64,000 bases of DNA from Paraburkholderia diazotrophica. GTDB lineage: Bacteria > Pseudomonadota > Gammaproteobacteria > Burkholderiales > Burkholderiaceae. The position numbers and the translations under genes are program-made. The notes under the pieces were generated by a model. It ran no database searches, was not told the origin of the DNA, and saw only the letters and a program-made list of their open reading frames with translations. Shown piece by piece: positions 53,226-62,286 of the stretch (position 1 is its first letter; each line of letters opens with the position of its first letter). The DNA lies in assembly GCF_900108945.1 (NCBI RefSeq), contig NZ_FNYE01000001.1, forward strand, positions 372,001 through 436,000, given 5' to 3'.

Positions 53226-55598
53226 ATGACCTATCAAGTTCTCGCACGCAAATGGCGGCCGAAGGATTTTGCTTCGCTCGTCGGACAGGAGCACGTGGTG
53301 CGCGCGCTCACGCACGCGCTCGACGGTGGCCGTCTGCACCACGCCTATCTGTTTACGGGCACGCGCGGCGTCGGCAAGACGACGCTCTCGCGTATCTTCG
53401 CGAAGGCGCTCAATTGTGAAACGGGCGTAACGGCTACGCCGTGCGGCGTCTGCCGCGCTTGCCGCGAGATCGACGAAGGGCGCTTCGTCGATTACGTCGA
53501 GATGGATGCGGCGAGCAACCGTGGCGTCGACGAAATGGCCGCGCTGCTGGAGCGCGCGGTGTATGCGCCCGTCGATGCGCGCTTCAAGGTCTACATGATC
53601 GACGAAGTGCACATGCTCACGAACCACGCGTTCAATGCGATGTTGAAGACGCTGGAAGAGCCGCCGCCGCATGTGAAGTTCATTCTCGCGACGACCGATC
53701 CGCAGAAGATTCCCGTCACGGTGCTGTCGCGCTGTCTTCAGTTCAACCTGAAGCAGATGCCCGCAGGGCATATCGTGTCGCATCTCGAGCGCATCCTCGG
53801 TGAAGAGAACATTCCGCACGAGGCGCAGGCGTTGCGCCTGCTCGCGCGCGCCGCGGACGGCTCGATGCGCGATGCGCTGTCGCTGACCGACCAGGCGATC
53901 GCGTACTCGGCCAATCAGGTCACCGAGGAAGCCGTGCGCGGCATGCTCGGCGCGCTCGATCAGAGCTATCTGATTCGTCTCCTCGATGCGCTCGTCGCGG
54001 GCGACGGCGCTGCGGTGCTGTCGGTTGCCGACGAGATGGCGTTGCGCAGCCTGTCGTTTTCGACCGCGCTGCAAGACCTCGCGGGTCTTTTGCACAAAAT
54101 CGCGTGGGCGCAGTTCGCGCCGTCGTCGGTGCTGGAAGAGTGGCCGGAGGCCGCCGACCTGCGCCGTTTCGCCGATGCGCTGAGCCCCGAGCAGGTTCAG
54201 CTGTTCTATCAGATCGCGACGATCGGCCGAAGCGAACTGGGCCTCGCGCCCGACGAATACGCCGGCTTCACGATGACACTGTTGCGGATGCTCGCGTTCG
54301 AGCCGGCGCCGAATGGTGGCGGTGGTGGTGGCGTGACGCCAGCGGGACGCTCGACGGTTCCGGCTGCGGCTGGTTCCAAGCGCGCGAGTGCGCCCGTCGC
54401 GGCGGCTCCTGCGCGCGAGGCACAGGCTCGGCCAATCGAGACGCCTGCGGCTGCGCCAAAACCCGAATCCGTGCCGGCTCAGCCGAAAGCAGTCAGCGAA
54501 GCCCCTGAAATCGCAGCCGCAGCAACGGTCGATGTCGGCGTGACACCGATGGTGTCCGCTGCCGGGTCGAAGGACGTCGACGAACCACCTGGCGTCTCGA
54601 ACGCCCCGGAAGCTTCGCCAACTGAACCCGCCGGGCCGGACGACAGCCCTCGCGCACAAGCCTCGGCCGCAGCCGCGCCACAACGGCAGCCAGAAGCATC
54701 GCGCCGCGCGGGTGGCGCCAGCGCCGCGCTCGACGTGCTGCGCAACGCGGGCATGAAAGTATCGGCGGATCGCGGCGCTTCGGCCCGTTCGGCTTCCGCT
54801 ACGTCCGCCGCAGCCGCGTCTCCCGCGCCGACGGCGAAGCCCGCGTCGCCGCGCGTCGCCGTTCGCGTGCCGACGCCCGATCCCGCGCGCCGCGCCGCAG
54901 CCGCCGCGCAACAGGAGGCCACCGCGCGCGTCCAGCCGTCGCGTGCCGCGCAACAGCAGGGCGGCTCGTCGGTTCCGCCGTGGGAAGACATTCCGCCCGA
55001 CGACTACATTCCCGCTTCATCGGACGATGCGTTCTTCGCGCCCTCCGACGACAACTTCATTCCCGTTTTCGACAGCGGCCACGATGACGTGGTCGTCGCC
55101 CGAGGCAGTGCGTCCGCCGTGGCGCCCGCAGCCGCGCCTGTCGTCGACATCCGCACGCTGCCGCCCGCCGTGCCGCTCGGCGCGATCGGGTTCGACGGCG
55201 ACTGGCCGGCGCTCGCCGTCACGCTGCCGCTCAAGGGCATCTCGTATCAGCTCGCGTTCAACAGCGAACTGATGGCCGTCGAGGGCAAGACGCTGAAGCT
55301 CAACGTCGCGGTCCAGCTCTACGCCGAGCCGGCGCAGATCGCGAAGCTGAAAGCGGCGCTCGCCGAACGGCTCGGCAACGAGATCGACGTGCGGGTCGAA
55401 GTCGGTCCCGTGCAGCGCACGGCCGCGGTGCTCGATGCAATCGAGCGCGCGCAGCGTCAACAGGAAGCCGAGCGCGAAATCGGCGCCGATCCGTTCGTGC
55501 AATCTCTGATCCGCGAGTTCGGTGCGAGCATCGTGCCGGGCTCGGTGCGTCCCCTCACGCCGGGCGCCGACGGCGGCCACAACGCCGCCAGCCACTGA
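53226..55598 (+). CDS. dnaX: DNA polymerase III subunits gamma/tau
   Basis: Clamp-loader ATPase (gamma) and polymerase-dimerising tau protein. It is 790 residues. Walker A GTRGVGKT (about 44-51), the zinc module with cysteines in LNCETG and TPCGVCRAC, Walker B YMIDEVHML, and LEEPPPHVKFILATTDP are conserved. Residues ~365-620 are a long Ala/Pro/Ser-rich linker, after which the tau C-terminal domain resumes (GDWPALAVTLPLKGISYQ). I see no A-AAA-AAG slippery site, so a short gamma form by frameshifting is not supported. It is followed by ybaB and recR. Confidence 0.96.
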   Translation: MTYQVLARKWRPKDFASLVGQEHVVRALTHALDGGRLHHAYLFTGTRGVGKTTLSRIFAKALNCETGVTATPCGVCRACREIDEGRFVDYVEMDAASNRGVDEMAALLERAVYAPVDARFKVYMIDEVHMLTNHAFNAMLKTLEEPPPHVKFILATTDPQKIPVTVLSRCLQFNLKQMPAGHIVSHLERILGEENIPHEAQALRLLARAADGSMRDALSLTDQAIAYSANQVTEEAVRGMLGALDQSYLIRLLDALVAGDGAAVLSVADEMALRSLSFSTALQDLAGLLHKIAWAQFAPSSVLEEWPEAADLRRFADALSPEQVQLFYQIATIGRSELGLAPDEYAGFTMTLLRMLAFEPAPNGGGGGGVTPAGRSTVPAAAGSKRASAPVAAAPAREAQARPIETPAAAPKPESVPAQPKAVSEAPEIAAAATVDVGVTPMVSAAGSKDVDEPPGVSNAPEASPTEPAGPDDSPRAQASAAAAPQRQPEASRRAGGASAALDVLRNAGMKVSADRGASARSASATSAAAASPAPTAKPASPRVAVRVPTPDPARRAAAAAQQEATARVQPSRAAQQQGGSSVPPWEDIPPDDYIPASSDDAFFAPSDDNFIPVFDSGHDDVVVARGSASAVAPAAAPVVDIRTLPPAVPLGAIGFDGDWPALAVTLPLKGISYQLAFNSELMAVEGKTLKLNVAVQLYAEPAQIAKLKAALAERLGNEIDVRVEVGPVQRTAAVLDAIERAQRQQEAEREIGADPFVQSLIREFGASIVPGSVRPLTPGADGGHNAASH

Positions 55599-55660
55599 TT
55601 CCGGCGCGCGTCGGATGAACGTGCGTCAACCGGAATTCACCATTACGAAGGAGCAAGTCC

Positions 55661-55987
55661 ATGATGAAAGGTCAACTCGCCGGGCTGATGAAACAAGCCC
55701 AGCAGATGCAAGAGAACATGAAGAAGATGCAGGAGCAACTCGCGCAGATCGAAGTCGAGGGGCAGTCGGGCGCGGGCCTCGTCAAGGTGACGATGACCTG
55801 CAAGAACGACGTGCGCCGCGTGTCGATCGATCCGAGCCTGCTCGCCGACGACAAGGACATGCTCGAAGATCTCGTGGCGGCTGCATTCAACGACGCCGTG
55901 CGCAAGGCGGAAGCCACCGCGCAGGAGAAGATGGGCGGCATGACCTCGGGCCTGCCGCTGCCGCCGGGCTTCAAGCTGCCGTTCTGA
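55661..55987 (+). CDS. ybaB: YbaB/EbfC nucleoid-associated protein
   Basis: Small dimeric DNA-binding protein of 108 residues, with a tweezer-like fold formed by N- and C-terminal helices; its homologues bind DNA and affect gene expression. Typical segments are [30 protein letters not shown] N-terminal helix and [26 protein letters not shown]. Two consecutive ATGs follow an AAGGAG site; either may start it. It lies between dnaX and recR, the universal order. Confidence 0.95.
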   Translation: MMKGQLAGLMKQAQQMQENMKKMQEQLAQIEVEGQSGAGLVKVTMTCKNDVRRVSIDPSLLADDKDMLEDLVAAAFNDAVRKAEATAQEKMGGMTSGLPLPPGFKLPF

Positions 55988-56078
55988 TCGCACGGGGAGT
56001 TCGCGCGCGGGCGTCGGGCGCTCCGCCCGCAGCCCGTGCGCGCCTCGCCGAACCCACCATCGACGTCGCCGTTCCAGC

Positions 56079-56675
56079 ATGAAACAACCTTCCGCCTTGT
56101 CGGCGCTCGTCGAAGCGCTGCGCGTTTTGCCCGGCGTCGGGCCGAAGTCCGCGCAACGCATGGCGTACCACCTGATGCAGCACGATCGCGACGGCGCCGA
56201 AAAGCTCGGCCGCTCGCTGCTGTTCGCGACCGAGCATCTGCAGCACTGCGAGAAGTGCAACACCTTCACGGAAGCGCAAATCTGCGAAGTCTGCAGCGAC
56301 ACTGAGCGCGATCCGACGCTGCTATGCGTCGTCGAAACACCCGCCGATCAGATCATGCTCGAACAGACGATGACTTATCGCGGGCTCTATTTCGTGCTGA
56401 TGGGGCGGCTGAGTCCGCTCGACGGCATCGGCCCGAAGGAAATCCATTTCGACCGGCTCGTCAAGCGCGCATCGGATGGCGTCGTCAAGGAAGTTGTGCT
56501 CGCGACCAACTTCACGAACGAAGGCGAGGCCACCGCGCATTACCTCGGGCAAACGCTGAAGGCGCGCGGCCTGTCGGTGACGCGTCTCGCGCGCGGCGTC
56601 CCCGTCGGCGGCGAGCTCGAGTATGTCGATGCGGGCACCATCGCGCGCGCGATGCTCGACAGGCGCTCGATGTAG
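56079..56675 (+). CDS. recR: Recombination mediator protein RecR
   Basis: Ring-forming protein that, with RecF/RecO, loads RecA on SSB-coated single-strand DNA. It is 198 residues. The HhH motif is [19 protein letters not shown], the zinc finger has [16 protein letters not shown], and the Toprim domain starts [15 protein letters not shown] with [14 protein letters not shown]. The Walker-like end [20 protein letters not shown] is conserved. It ends the dnaX-ybaB-recR unit. Confidence 0.97.
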   Translation: MKQPSALSALVEALRVLPGVGPKSAQRMAYHLMQHDRDGAEKLGRSLLFATEHLQHCEKCNTFTEAQICEVCSDTERDPTLLCVVETPADQIMLEQTMTYRGLYFVLMGRLSPLDGIGPKEIHFDRLVKRASDGVVKEVVLATNFTNEGEATAHYLGQTLKARGLSVTRLARGVPVGGELEYVDAGTIARAMLDRRSM

Positions 56676-56762
56676 CAGCCAATGAACATCGAGCGCGCAT
56701 CGAACGCGTAGCGCACGGACGCATCGGCCGCGTCTGGCAAGTACAAGAAGATCGGGAGACAC

Positions 56763-58004
56763 ATGAGCACATCGACTGCAACGCCAGAGCAACAACACAA
56801 AGGACCAACCCAGGGCCCGCTCGCGGGCGTCAAGGTGCTCGAGCTCGGCACGCTGATCGCCGGGCCGTTCGCCGCGCGCTTTCTCGGCGAGTTCGGCGCG
56901 GACGTGATCAAGATCGAAGACCCGAAGGGCGGCGATCCGCTGCGCAAATGGCGCAAGCTCTATCCCGAAGTGGGCGGTACATCGCTGTGGTGGGCCGTGC
57001 AGGCACGCAACAAGAAATCGGTAACGATCAACCTCAAAGCCGACGAAGGCAAGGAAATCGTCCGCAAGCTCGCGAAAGAAGCCGATATCGTCGTCGAGAA
57101 CTTCCGCCCCGGGCAGCTCGAAAGGCTTGGGCTCGGCTACGACGTGCTGTCGAAGGAGAACCCCGGCCTCGTGATGGTGCGCCTGTCCGGCTACGGGCAG
57201 ACGGGGCCGTATCGCGACCGCCCGGGTTTCGGCGCGATCGCGGAATCGATGGGCGGCCTGCGTCATATCACCGGGTATCCGGATTTGCCGCCGCCGCGTA
57301 TCGGCATTTCGATCGGCGATTCGATTGCGGCGCTGCATGGCGTGATCGGCGCGCTGATGGCGCTGCATCACCGTCAGGTGAACGGCGGCAAAGGGCAGGT
57401 CGTCGATGTCGCGCTGTACGAAGCCGTCTTCAACATGATGGAAAGCGTCGTGCCCGAGTACGGCGTGTACGGCATGGTGCGTGAGCGCACGGGCGCTTCG
57501 CTGCCAGGCATCGTGCCGTCGAATACCTATCCGTGCCGCGACGGCAGCATCGTGATCGGCGGCAACAGCGATCCGATTTTCAAGCGGCTGATGATCGCGA
57601 TCGACCGCGAAGACCTCGCGAACGATCCGGCGCTCGCGCACAACGACGGCCGCGTGCCACGCACGCAGGAGATCGACGGCGCGATCGCGGCGTGGCTCGC
57701 GCATCGCACGATCGACGAGGCGCTCGACGTGCTGAATGCCGCCGACGTGCCCGTGGGCCGCATCTACAGCGTCGCCGACATGTTCACCGATCCGCAATAC
57801 GCCGCGCGCCAGATGATCCAGAGTTTCAAATGGCAGGACGGCCGCGACATCACGCTGCCGGGCGTCACGCCCAAGCTCTCCGAAACGCCCGGCGAAACGC
57901 GCTGGCTCGGGCCCGAACTGGGTGAACATACGGATGAAGTTCTGCGATCGCTGGGTTATGATGCGGACCTCATCGCAAGGTTGCACTCGCAACAGATCGT
58001 CTGA
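56763..58004 (+). CDS. CaiB/BaiF family CoA-transferase
   Basis: Class III CoA-transferase of 413 residues that moves CoA between acyl-CoA and a free acid through an aspartyl anhydride. The N-terminus has LELGTLIAGPFAARFLGEFGADVIK; the probable catalytic Asp is in the GISIGDSIAALHG segment. YPCRDGSIVIGGNSDPIF and VPVGRIYSVADMFTD are typical. It resembles formyl-CoA and succinyl-CoA:acid transferases, but the substrate cannot be assigned. It has a GGGAG site and lies 131 nt before a Tat-type ABC transporter, suggesting import and activation of the same acid. Confidence 0.9.
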   Translation: MSTSTATPEQQHKGPTQGPLAGVKVLELGTLIAGPFAARFLGEFGADVIKIEDPKGGDPLRKWRKLYPEVGGTSLWWAVQARNKKSVTINLKADEGKEIVRKLAKEADIVVENFRPGQLERLGLGYDVLSKENPGLVMVRLSGYGQTGPYRDRPGFGAIAESMGGLRHITGYPDLPPPRIGISIGDSIAALHGVIGALMALHHRQVNGGKGQVVDVALYEAVFNMMESVVPEYGVYGMVRERTGASLPGIVPSNTYPCRDGSIVIGGNSDPIFKRLMIAIDREDLANDPALAHNDGRVPRTQEIDGAIAAWLAHRTIDEALDVLNAADVPVGRIYSVADMFTDPQYAARQMIQSFKWQDGRDITLPGVTPKLSETPGETRWLGPELGEHTDEVLRSLGYDADLIARLHSQQIV

Positions 58005-58135
58005 GCGGGGAACAGGCCAGCGCGTGAAAGCGTGCGCGAAGCGCGTATAAAGCGTACGAAGCGTGCACAAAGCACGCGCAGACCGGCCGACCATGCCGGC
58101 AACAGAACAACGACAGAAGATACGGAGACAGGACC

Positions 58136-59173
58136 ATGCAACGAAGAAGCTTTCTCGCAGGCACCGCGGCGCTCGCGGGCGCATCGCTCGTTGGCTCGCC
58201 GCTCGCGTTCGGGCAAGGCAAGCTGGAGACGTCGAAAGTCGCGATCGCCGTCGGCGGCAAGAATCTTTTCTACTATCTGCCTCTGACGATTGCCGAGCGC
58301 CGTAATTTCTTCAAGGACGAAGGGCTCGAAGTCGAGATCTCCGACTTCGCGGGCGGCTCGCAGGCGTTGAAGGCGGCCGTCGGCGGCAGCGCCGATGTCG
58401 TGTCCGGCGCGTTCGAACACACACTGCTGCTGCAGGCGAAGAACCAGTACTTCCGCGAATTCGTGCTGCAAGGGCGCGCGCCGCAGATCGTGCTCGCCGT
58501 GTCGAAGAAGACGATGGCGAACTACACGTCGATCGCGGACCTTAAGGGCAAGAAGATCGGCGTGACGGCGCCGGGTTCGTCGACATCGATCATGGCGAGC
58601 TTCGTGCTCGCGAAAGCCGGGCTGACCGCGAAAGACGTGTCGTTCATCGGCGTCGGCGCGGGCGCGGGGGCGATCGCCGCGCTGCAATCGGGGCAGATCG
58701 ATGCGCTCGCCAATCTCGATCCCGTGATGACGAAGCTCGAACGCTCGGGCGAGATTCGCGTCGTGTCCGACGCGCGCACGCTCAACGATACGCACACGGT
58801 GTTCGGCGGCAACATGCCTGCCGGCTGTCTCTATGCATCGCAAGCGTTCATCAGCAAGAATCCGAACACGACACAGGCGCTCGCCAACGCGATGGTCCGC
58901 GCGCTGAAGTGGCTGCAGACGGCGACGGGCACCGAGTTGATCAACACCGTGCCCGAATCGTATCTGCTCGGCGACCGCGCGCTGTATCTGGATTCGTGGC
59001 AGCACGTGAAAGAGGCGATGTCGCCCGATGGCCTGATGCCCGCCGACGGCCCCGCGACGTCGCTCAAGACGCTGCAGGCTTTCGACGACACCGTGAAGGG
59101 CAAGCCGATCGATCTGTCGAAGAGCTGGACGAACGACTTCGTGAAGAAAGCGCTCACGACGGTCAAGGCGTAA
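58136..59173 (+). CDS. ABC transporter substrate-binding protein (SsuA/TauA/NMT1-like)
   Basis: Periplasmic binding protein of 345 residues with a twin-arginine signal, MQRRSFLAGTAALAGASL. The mature part follows the NMT1/SsuA pattern: VAIAVGGKNLFYYLPLTIAERRNFFKDEGL, FAGGSQALKAAVGGSADVVSGAFEH and LKGKKIGVTAPGSSTSIMASFVLAKAGL. Such proteins bind sulfonates, nitrate, pyrimidine precursors or aromatic acids; the ligand is unknown. A stable hairpin follows the gene, before the ATPase gene. Confidence 0.93.
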   Translation: MQRRSFLAGTAALAGASLVGSPLAFGQGKLETSKVAIAVGGKNLFYYLPLTIAERRNFFKDEGLEVEISDFAGGSQALKAAVGGSADVVSGAFEHTLLLQAKNQYFREFVLQGRAPQIVLAVSKKTMANYTSIADLKGKKIGVTAPGSSTSIMASFVLAKAGLTAKDVSFIGVGAGAGAIAALQSGQIDALANLDPVMTKLERSGEIRVVSDARTLNDTHTVFGGNMPAGCLYASQAFISKNPNTTQALANAMVRALKWLQTATGTELINTVPESYLLGDRALYLDSWQHVKEAMSPDGLMPADGPATSLKTLQAFDDTVKGKPIDLSKSWTNDFVKKALTTVKA

Positions 59174-59188
59174 CGCACTGACAGTAAG

Positions 59189-59213
59189 GGCGAGCGCTCG
59201 CGTCGCGCTCGCC
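59189..59213 (+). promoter_or_regulatory. Intercistronic hairpin between the binding-protein and ATPase genes
   Basis: A 9-bp perfect stem GGCGAGCGC / GCGCTCGCC with a 7-nt loop, 15 nt after the stop of the binding-protein gene, with no T-run. Such hairpins often protect the upstream message so that more binding protein than transporter is made. Confidence 0.5.
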
Positions 59214-59279
59214 GTTCAAGCCGTCACATCCTTGTCCAAAACCTCGAATCATCACAGCATCGAAGAAGCGAGCCGAACG

Positions 59280-60104
59280 ATGACCGTTGCCGCCCTGGCG
59301 CTCGAAAACATCACCTGCACATTTGCGTCGCGTGAGAATCGCGGCCAGCGATACACCGCCGTCAAGGATACGACCTTGCGCATCGCGCCGGGCGAATTCG
59401 TATCGGTCGTCGGACCGACGGGCTGCGGCAAGTCGACGTTGCTGAACGTCGGCGCGGGGCTGCTGGAACCGTCGTCGGGCGCGGTGACGGTGTTCGGCGA
59501 GAAGTTGTCGGGCATCAATCGGCGCGCGGGCTACATGTTCCAGGCCGATGCGCTGATGCCGTGGCGTTCGGCGCTCGACAACGTGACGGCAGGCCTGTCG
59601 TTCCATGACGTGCCGCGCGCCGAAGCCCGCTCGCGTGCTGAGGAATGGCTCAAGCGCGTCGGCCTCGGCGGCTTCGGGGACCGTTATCCGCATCAGCTGT
59701 CGGGCGGCATGCGAAAGCGGGTTGCGATGGCGCAGACGCTGATTCTCGATCCCGACATCATCCTGATGGACGAGCCGTTCTCCGCGCTCGACATCCAGAC
59801 GCGCCAGCTGATGGAAAACGAGCTGCTCGATCTTTGGGCCGCGAAGCGCAAGGCCGTGCTGTTCATCACGCACGATCTCGACGAAGCGATCGCGATGTCG
59901 GATCGCGTCGTCGTGTTGTCGGCGGGGCCGGGCACGCGGCCCATCGGCGAGTTCAAGATCGATCTGCCGCGTCCGCGCGACGTCGCCGAAGTGCGCTCGC
60001 ATCCGCGCTTCGTCGAACTGCATGCGCAGATCTGGAGCGTGCTGCGCGACGAAGTGCTGAAGGGTTATCAGCAGCAACTGACGGCTGTGCAGGAGAGCAA
60101 CTGA
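59280..60104 (+). CDS. ABC transporter ATPase (SsuB/TauB-like)
   Basis: Energy-coupling subunit of 274 residues. Walker A GPTGCGKST, the Q-loop AGYMFQADALMPWRS, signature LSGGMRKRVAMAQTL, Walker B IILMDEPFSALD and the H-loop ITHDLDEA are all present. The start at 59280 (MTVAALALENIT) fits the family; a TTG 16 codons upstream is less likely. It is followed by the permease after one nucleotide. Confidence 0.95.
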   Translation: MTVAALALENITCTFASRENRGQRYTAVKDTTLRIAPGEFVSVVGPTGCGKSTLLNVGAGLLEPSSGAVTVFGEKLSGINRRAGYMFQADALMPWRSALDNVTAGLSFHDVPRAEARSRAEEWLKRVGLGGFGDRYPHQLSGGMRKRVAMAQTLILDPDIILMDEPFSALDIQTRQLMENELLDLWAAKRKAVLFITHDLDEAIAMSDRVVVLSAGPGTRPIGEFKIDLPRPRDVAEVRSHPRFVELHAQIWSVLRDEVLKGYQQQLTAVQESN

Positions 60105-60105
60105 G

Positions 60106-60930
60106 ATGTGGAAAGTCTTGCGTCCGAACCGCGCGAATCTCGTGATCTGGCAGTGGCTGCTGCTCGTGCTGTCCTTCTTGCTGTGGTACGTGCTGACCAG
60201 CCCGACGCTGTTGCCCGCGTTCTATTTCGATGACCCGAACAAGGCCGCGTTCTTCTTCGGCGAGCCGCAAAAAGTGCTCGTGCGGATCTGGGAGTGGTTC
60301 GCGTCCGGTGAGATCTATCTGCATCTGTGGATCACGCTAATCGAGACGGTGCTCGCGTTCGCGCTCGGCACGGTGCTGGGGCTCGGCGTCGGGCTGTGGC
60401 TTGCGCTGTCGCCGCTCGCGAGCGCGCTGTTCGATCCGTATATCAAGGCAGCGAACTCGATGCCGCGCGTGATTCTCGCGCCGATCTTCGGCGTGTGGTT
60501 CGGCTTGGGCATCTGGTCGAAGGTTGCGCTCGGCGTGACGCTCGTGTTCTTCATCGTGTTCTTCAACGTCTATCAGGGCGTGAAGGAAGTGAGCCCCGTG
60601 GTGCTCGCGAACGCACGCATGCTCGGCGCGAACCGCAAGCAGTTGTTGCGCGCCGTCTATCTGCCGAGCGCGATGAGCTGGGTGTTTTCGAGCCTGCATA
60701 CGTCGGTGGGGCTGGCGTTCGTCGGCTCGGTGGTCGGCGAGTACCTGGGCTCGGCGCGCGGCGTCGGCTACCTGATTCTGCAAGCCGAGGGCACGTTCGA
60801 TATCAACACCGTGTTCGCCGGCATTCTCGTGCTGACGGCCTTCGCGCTGCTACTCGATGCGATCGTCGGCATGCTGGAGCGGCGCCTGATGAAATGGCAG
60901 CCGAAGAGCGGCGAGACGGAAAAGATCTGA
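60106..60930 (+). CDS. ABC transporter permease (SsuC/TauC-like)
   Basis: Inner-membrane permease of 274 residues with about six helices. The binding-protein-dependent transport signature EAA loop is visible as VLANARMLGANRKQLLRAVYLPSAMSWVF. Two N-terminal segments, LLLVLSFLLWYVLT and LHLWITLIETVLAFALGTVLGLGVG, are hydrophobic. It completes a three-part transporter and ends the operon with a good terminator. Confidence 0.94.
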   Translation: MWKVLRPNRANLVIWQWLLLVLSFLLWYVLTSPTLLPAFYFDDPNKAAFFFGEPQKVLVRIWEWFASGEIYLHLWITLIETVLAFALGTVLGLGVGLWLALSPLASALFDPYIKAANSMPRVILAPIFGVWFGLGIWSKVALGVTLVFFIVFFNVYQGVKEVSPVVLANARMLGANRKQLLRAVYLPSAMSWVFSSLHTSVGLAFVGSVVGEYLGSARGVGYLILQAEGTFDINTVFAGILVLTAFALLLDAIVGMLERRLMKWQPKSGETEKI

Positions 60931-60952
60931 CTACCGGTGTATCGAAAGAAGA

Positions 60953-60990
60953 ACGGCGCGTGACCTGCAGGGGGCACGCGCCGTTTGTCG
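60953..60990 (+). terminator. Intrinsic terminator after the ABC permease
   Basis: A perfect 10-bp stem ACGGCGCGTG / CACGCGCCGT with a 12-nt loop, followed by TTGTCGTTTT. Confidence 0.82.
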
Positions 60991-61017
60991 TTTTGTCGTC
61001 GAGTAGCCCGTTCGTGC

Positions 61018-61992
61018 TTACGGCGTGATCACGATCTTGCCGAGCACCCGTCGGTGCGCCATGTCGTTGAGCGCGCGCGGCGTATCTTCGAGCGGGTAGC
61101 GCGCCGACACCAGCGGCTTGAGCTTGCCTTCGCGAATCCAGCCGAGCATCTGCTGGAACGCGGCTGCGTTGCGCTGCGGTTCGCGGCGCGCGAAATCGCC
61201 CCAGAACACGCCGACGATGCTCGCGCCTTTCAGCAACGCGAGATTGAGCGGCAGCTTCGGAATCTCGCCGTTCGCAAAGCCGACGACGAGATAGCGTCCA
61301 CGCCAGCCGATGCTGCGAAATGCGGGCTCCGCATAACTGCCGCCGACCGGGTCATAGATCACGTCGGGACCTTTGCCGTCCGTCAGCGCGTTGATGCGTT
61401 CGCGCAGGTCTTCCGTCGTGTAGTTGATGATCGCGTCGGCACCATGCGTGACGCAGGTCGCGAGCTTCTCGTCGCTCGACGCCGCCGCGATCACGCGCGC
61501 GCCGAGCGCCTTGCCGATCTCGACGGCTGCGAGTCCGACGCCACCCGCCGCGCCCAGCACGAGCATCGTTTCGCCCGCTTTCAACGCCGCGCGATCGACG
61601 ACGGCATGATGCGACGTGCCGTATGCGAGCGTGAAGATGGCGGCCGTCTCCAGGTCGGCGTCGTCGGGCAGCGGCACGCACGCGCTGGCATCGGCGAGCG
61701 CCTGCTCCGCGAAGCCGCCTTGCTGCGTATAGGCGACCACGCGCACGCCCGGCTTGAATTGCGTGACGCCTTCGCCGACAACGCGCACGATGCCCGCGAC
61801 TTCCGCGCCAGGCGTGAATGGCAGGGGCGGCTTGAACTGATATTTATTCTGGATGATCAGCACGTCAGGAAAATTGACGCTCGCGGCTTTCACGTCGATC
61901 ACGATCTGGCCGGCTTGCGGCTGAAGATCGGGCAATTCCTCGATGCGGAGTGTCTCGGGCGGACCATAGTGGTTGCAGCGGATTGCGCGCAT
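61018..61992 (-). CDS. NADPH:quinone oxidoreductase family protein (MDR superfamily)
   Basis: Zinc-less medium-chain reductase of 324 residues, similar to QOR/Qor2. The GroES-like N-terminus begins MRAIRCNHYGPPETL and has VKAASVNFPDVLIIQNKYQFKPPLPFTPGAEVAG. The cofactor motif LGAAGGVGLAAVEI and the segment IYDPVGGSYAEPAFRSIGWRGRYLVVGFANG are typical. The structural and catalytic zinc cysteines are absent, as expected. The substrate (quinone or enone) is unknown. It is divergent from surE. Confidence 0.9.
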   Translation of the reverse strand: MRAIRCNHYGPPETLRIEELPDLQPQAGQIVIDVKAASVNFPDVLIIQNKYQFKPPLPFTPGAEVAGIVRVVGEGVTQFKPGVRVVAYTQQGGFAEQALADASACVPLPDDADLETAAIFTLAYGTSHHAVVDRAALKAGETMLVLGAAGGVGLAAVEIGKALGARVIAAASSDEKLATCVTHGADAIINYTTEDLRERINALTDGKGPDVIYDPVGGSYAEPAFRSIGWRGRYLVVGFANGEIPKLPLNLALLKGASIVGVFWGDFARREPQRNAAAFQQMLGWIREGKLKPLVSARYPLEDTPRALNDMAHRRVLGKIVITP

Positions 61993-62274
61993 CGTGTCTC
62001 CAATCGATAAGTGTCCATTGCAAGATTGACGGGTCATAAGCGTGCTGTCGATCAGCATGCTGCGGCGATCTTCACGCCTGGTCAGCAACCATGTGTCGAC
62101 AGTAAAACGTCGGCAGCAAAACGAACCGTCGCTGCGAACCGTCGCAGCGAAGCAGTGTAAAGCAAGCGCGAACGACCGTGCGCTTCCGTTGCGGCACGAA
62201 GCCCGTGAAGCCATGCATTCAGACATAGGCATGCGGCGGGCCAGCGTGTCGTTCGCGTGCCTTGTTTCCTCGGT

Positions 62275-62280
62275 TACAAT
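62275..62280 (+). promoter_or_regulatory. -10 box of surE, leaderless arrangement
   Basis: TACAAT ends 6 nt before the surE ATG (62287) with no ribosome site in between. The -35 is weak (TTCGCG at 62252). Confidence 0.5.
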
Positions 62281-62286
62281 CGGCGC

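Noticed and set aside
53226..55598. Programmed frameshift producing a short gamma form of DnaX
   Set aside because: No A-AAA-AAG slippery heptamer with a downstream hairpin was seen in the GC-rich sequence after the ATPase domain.
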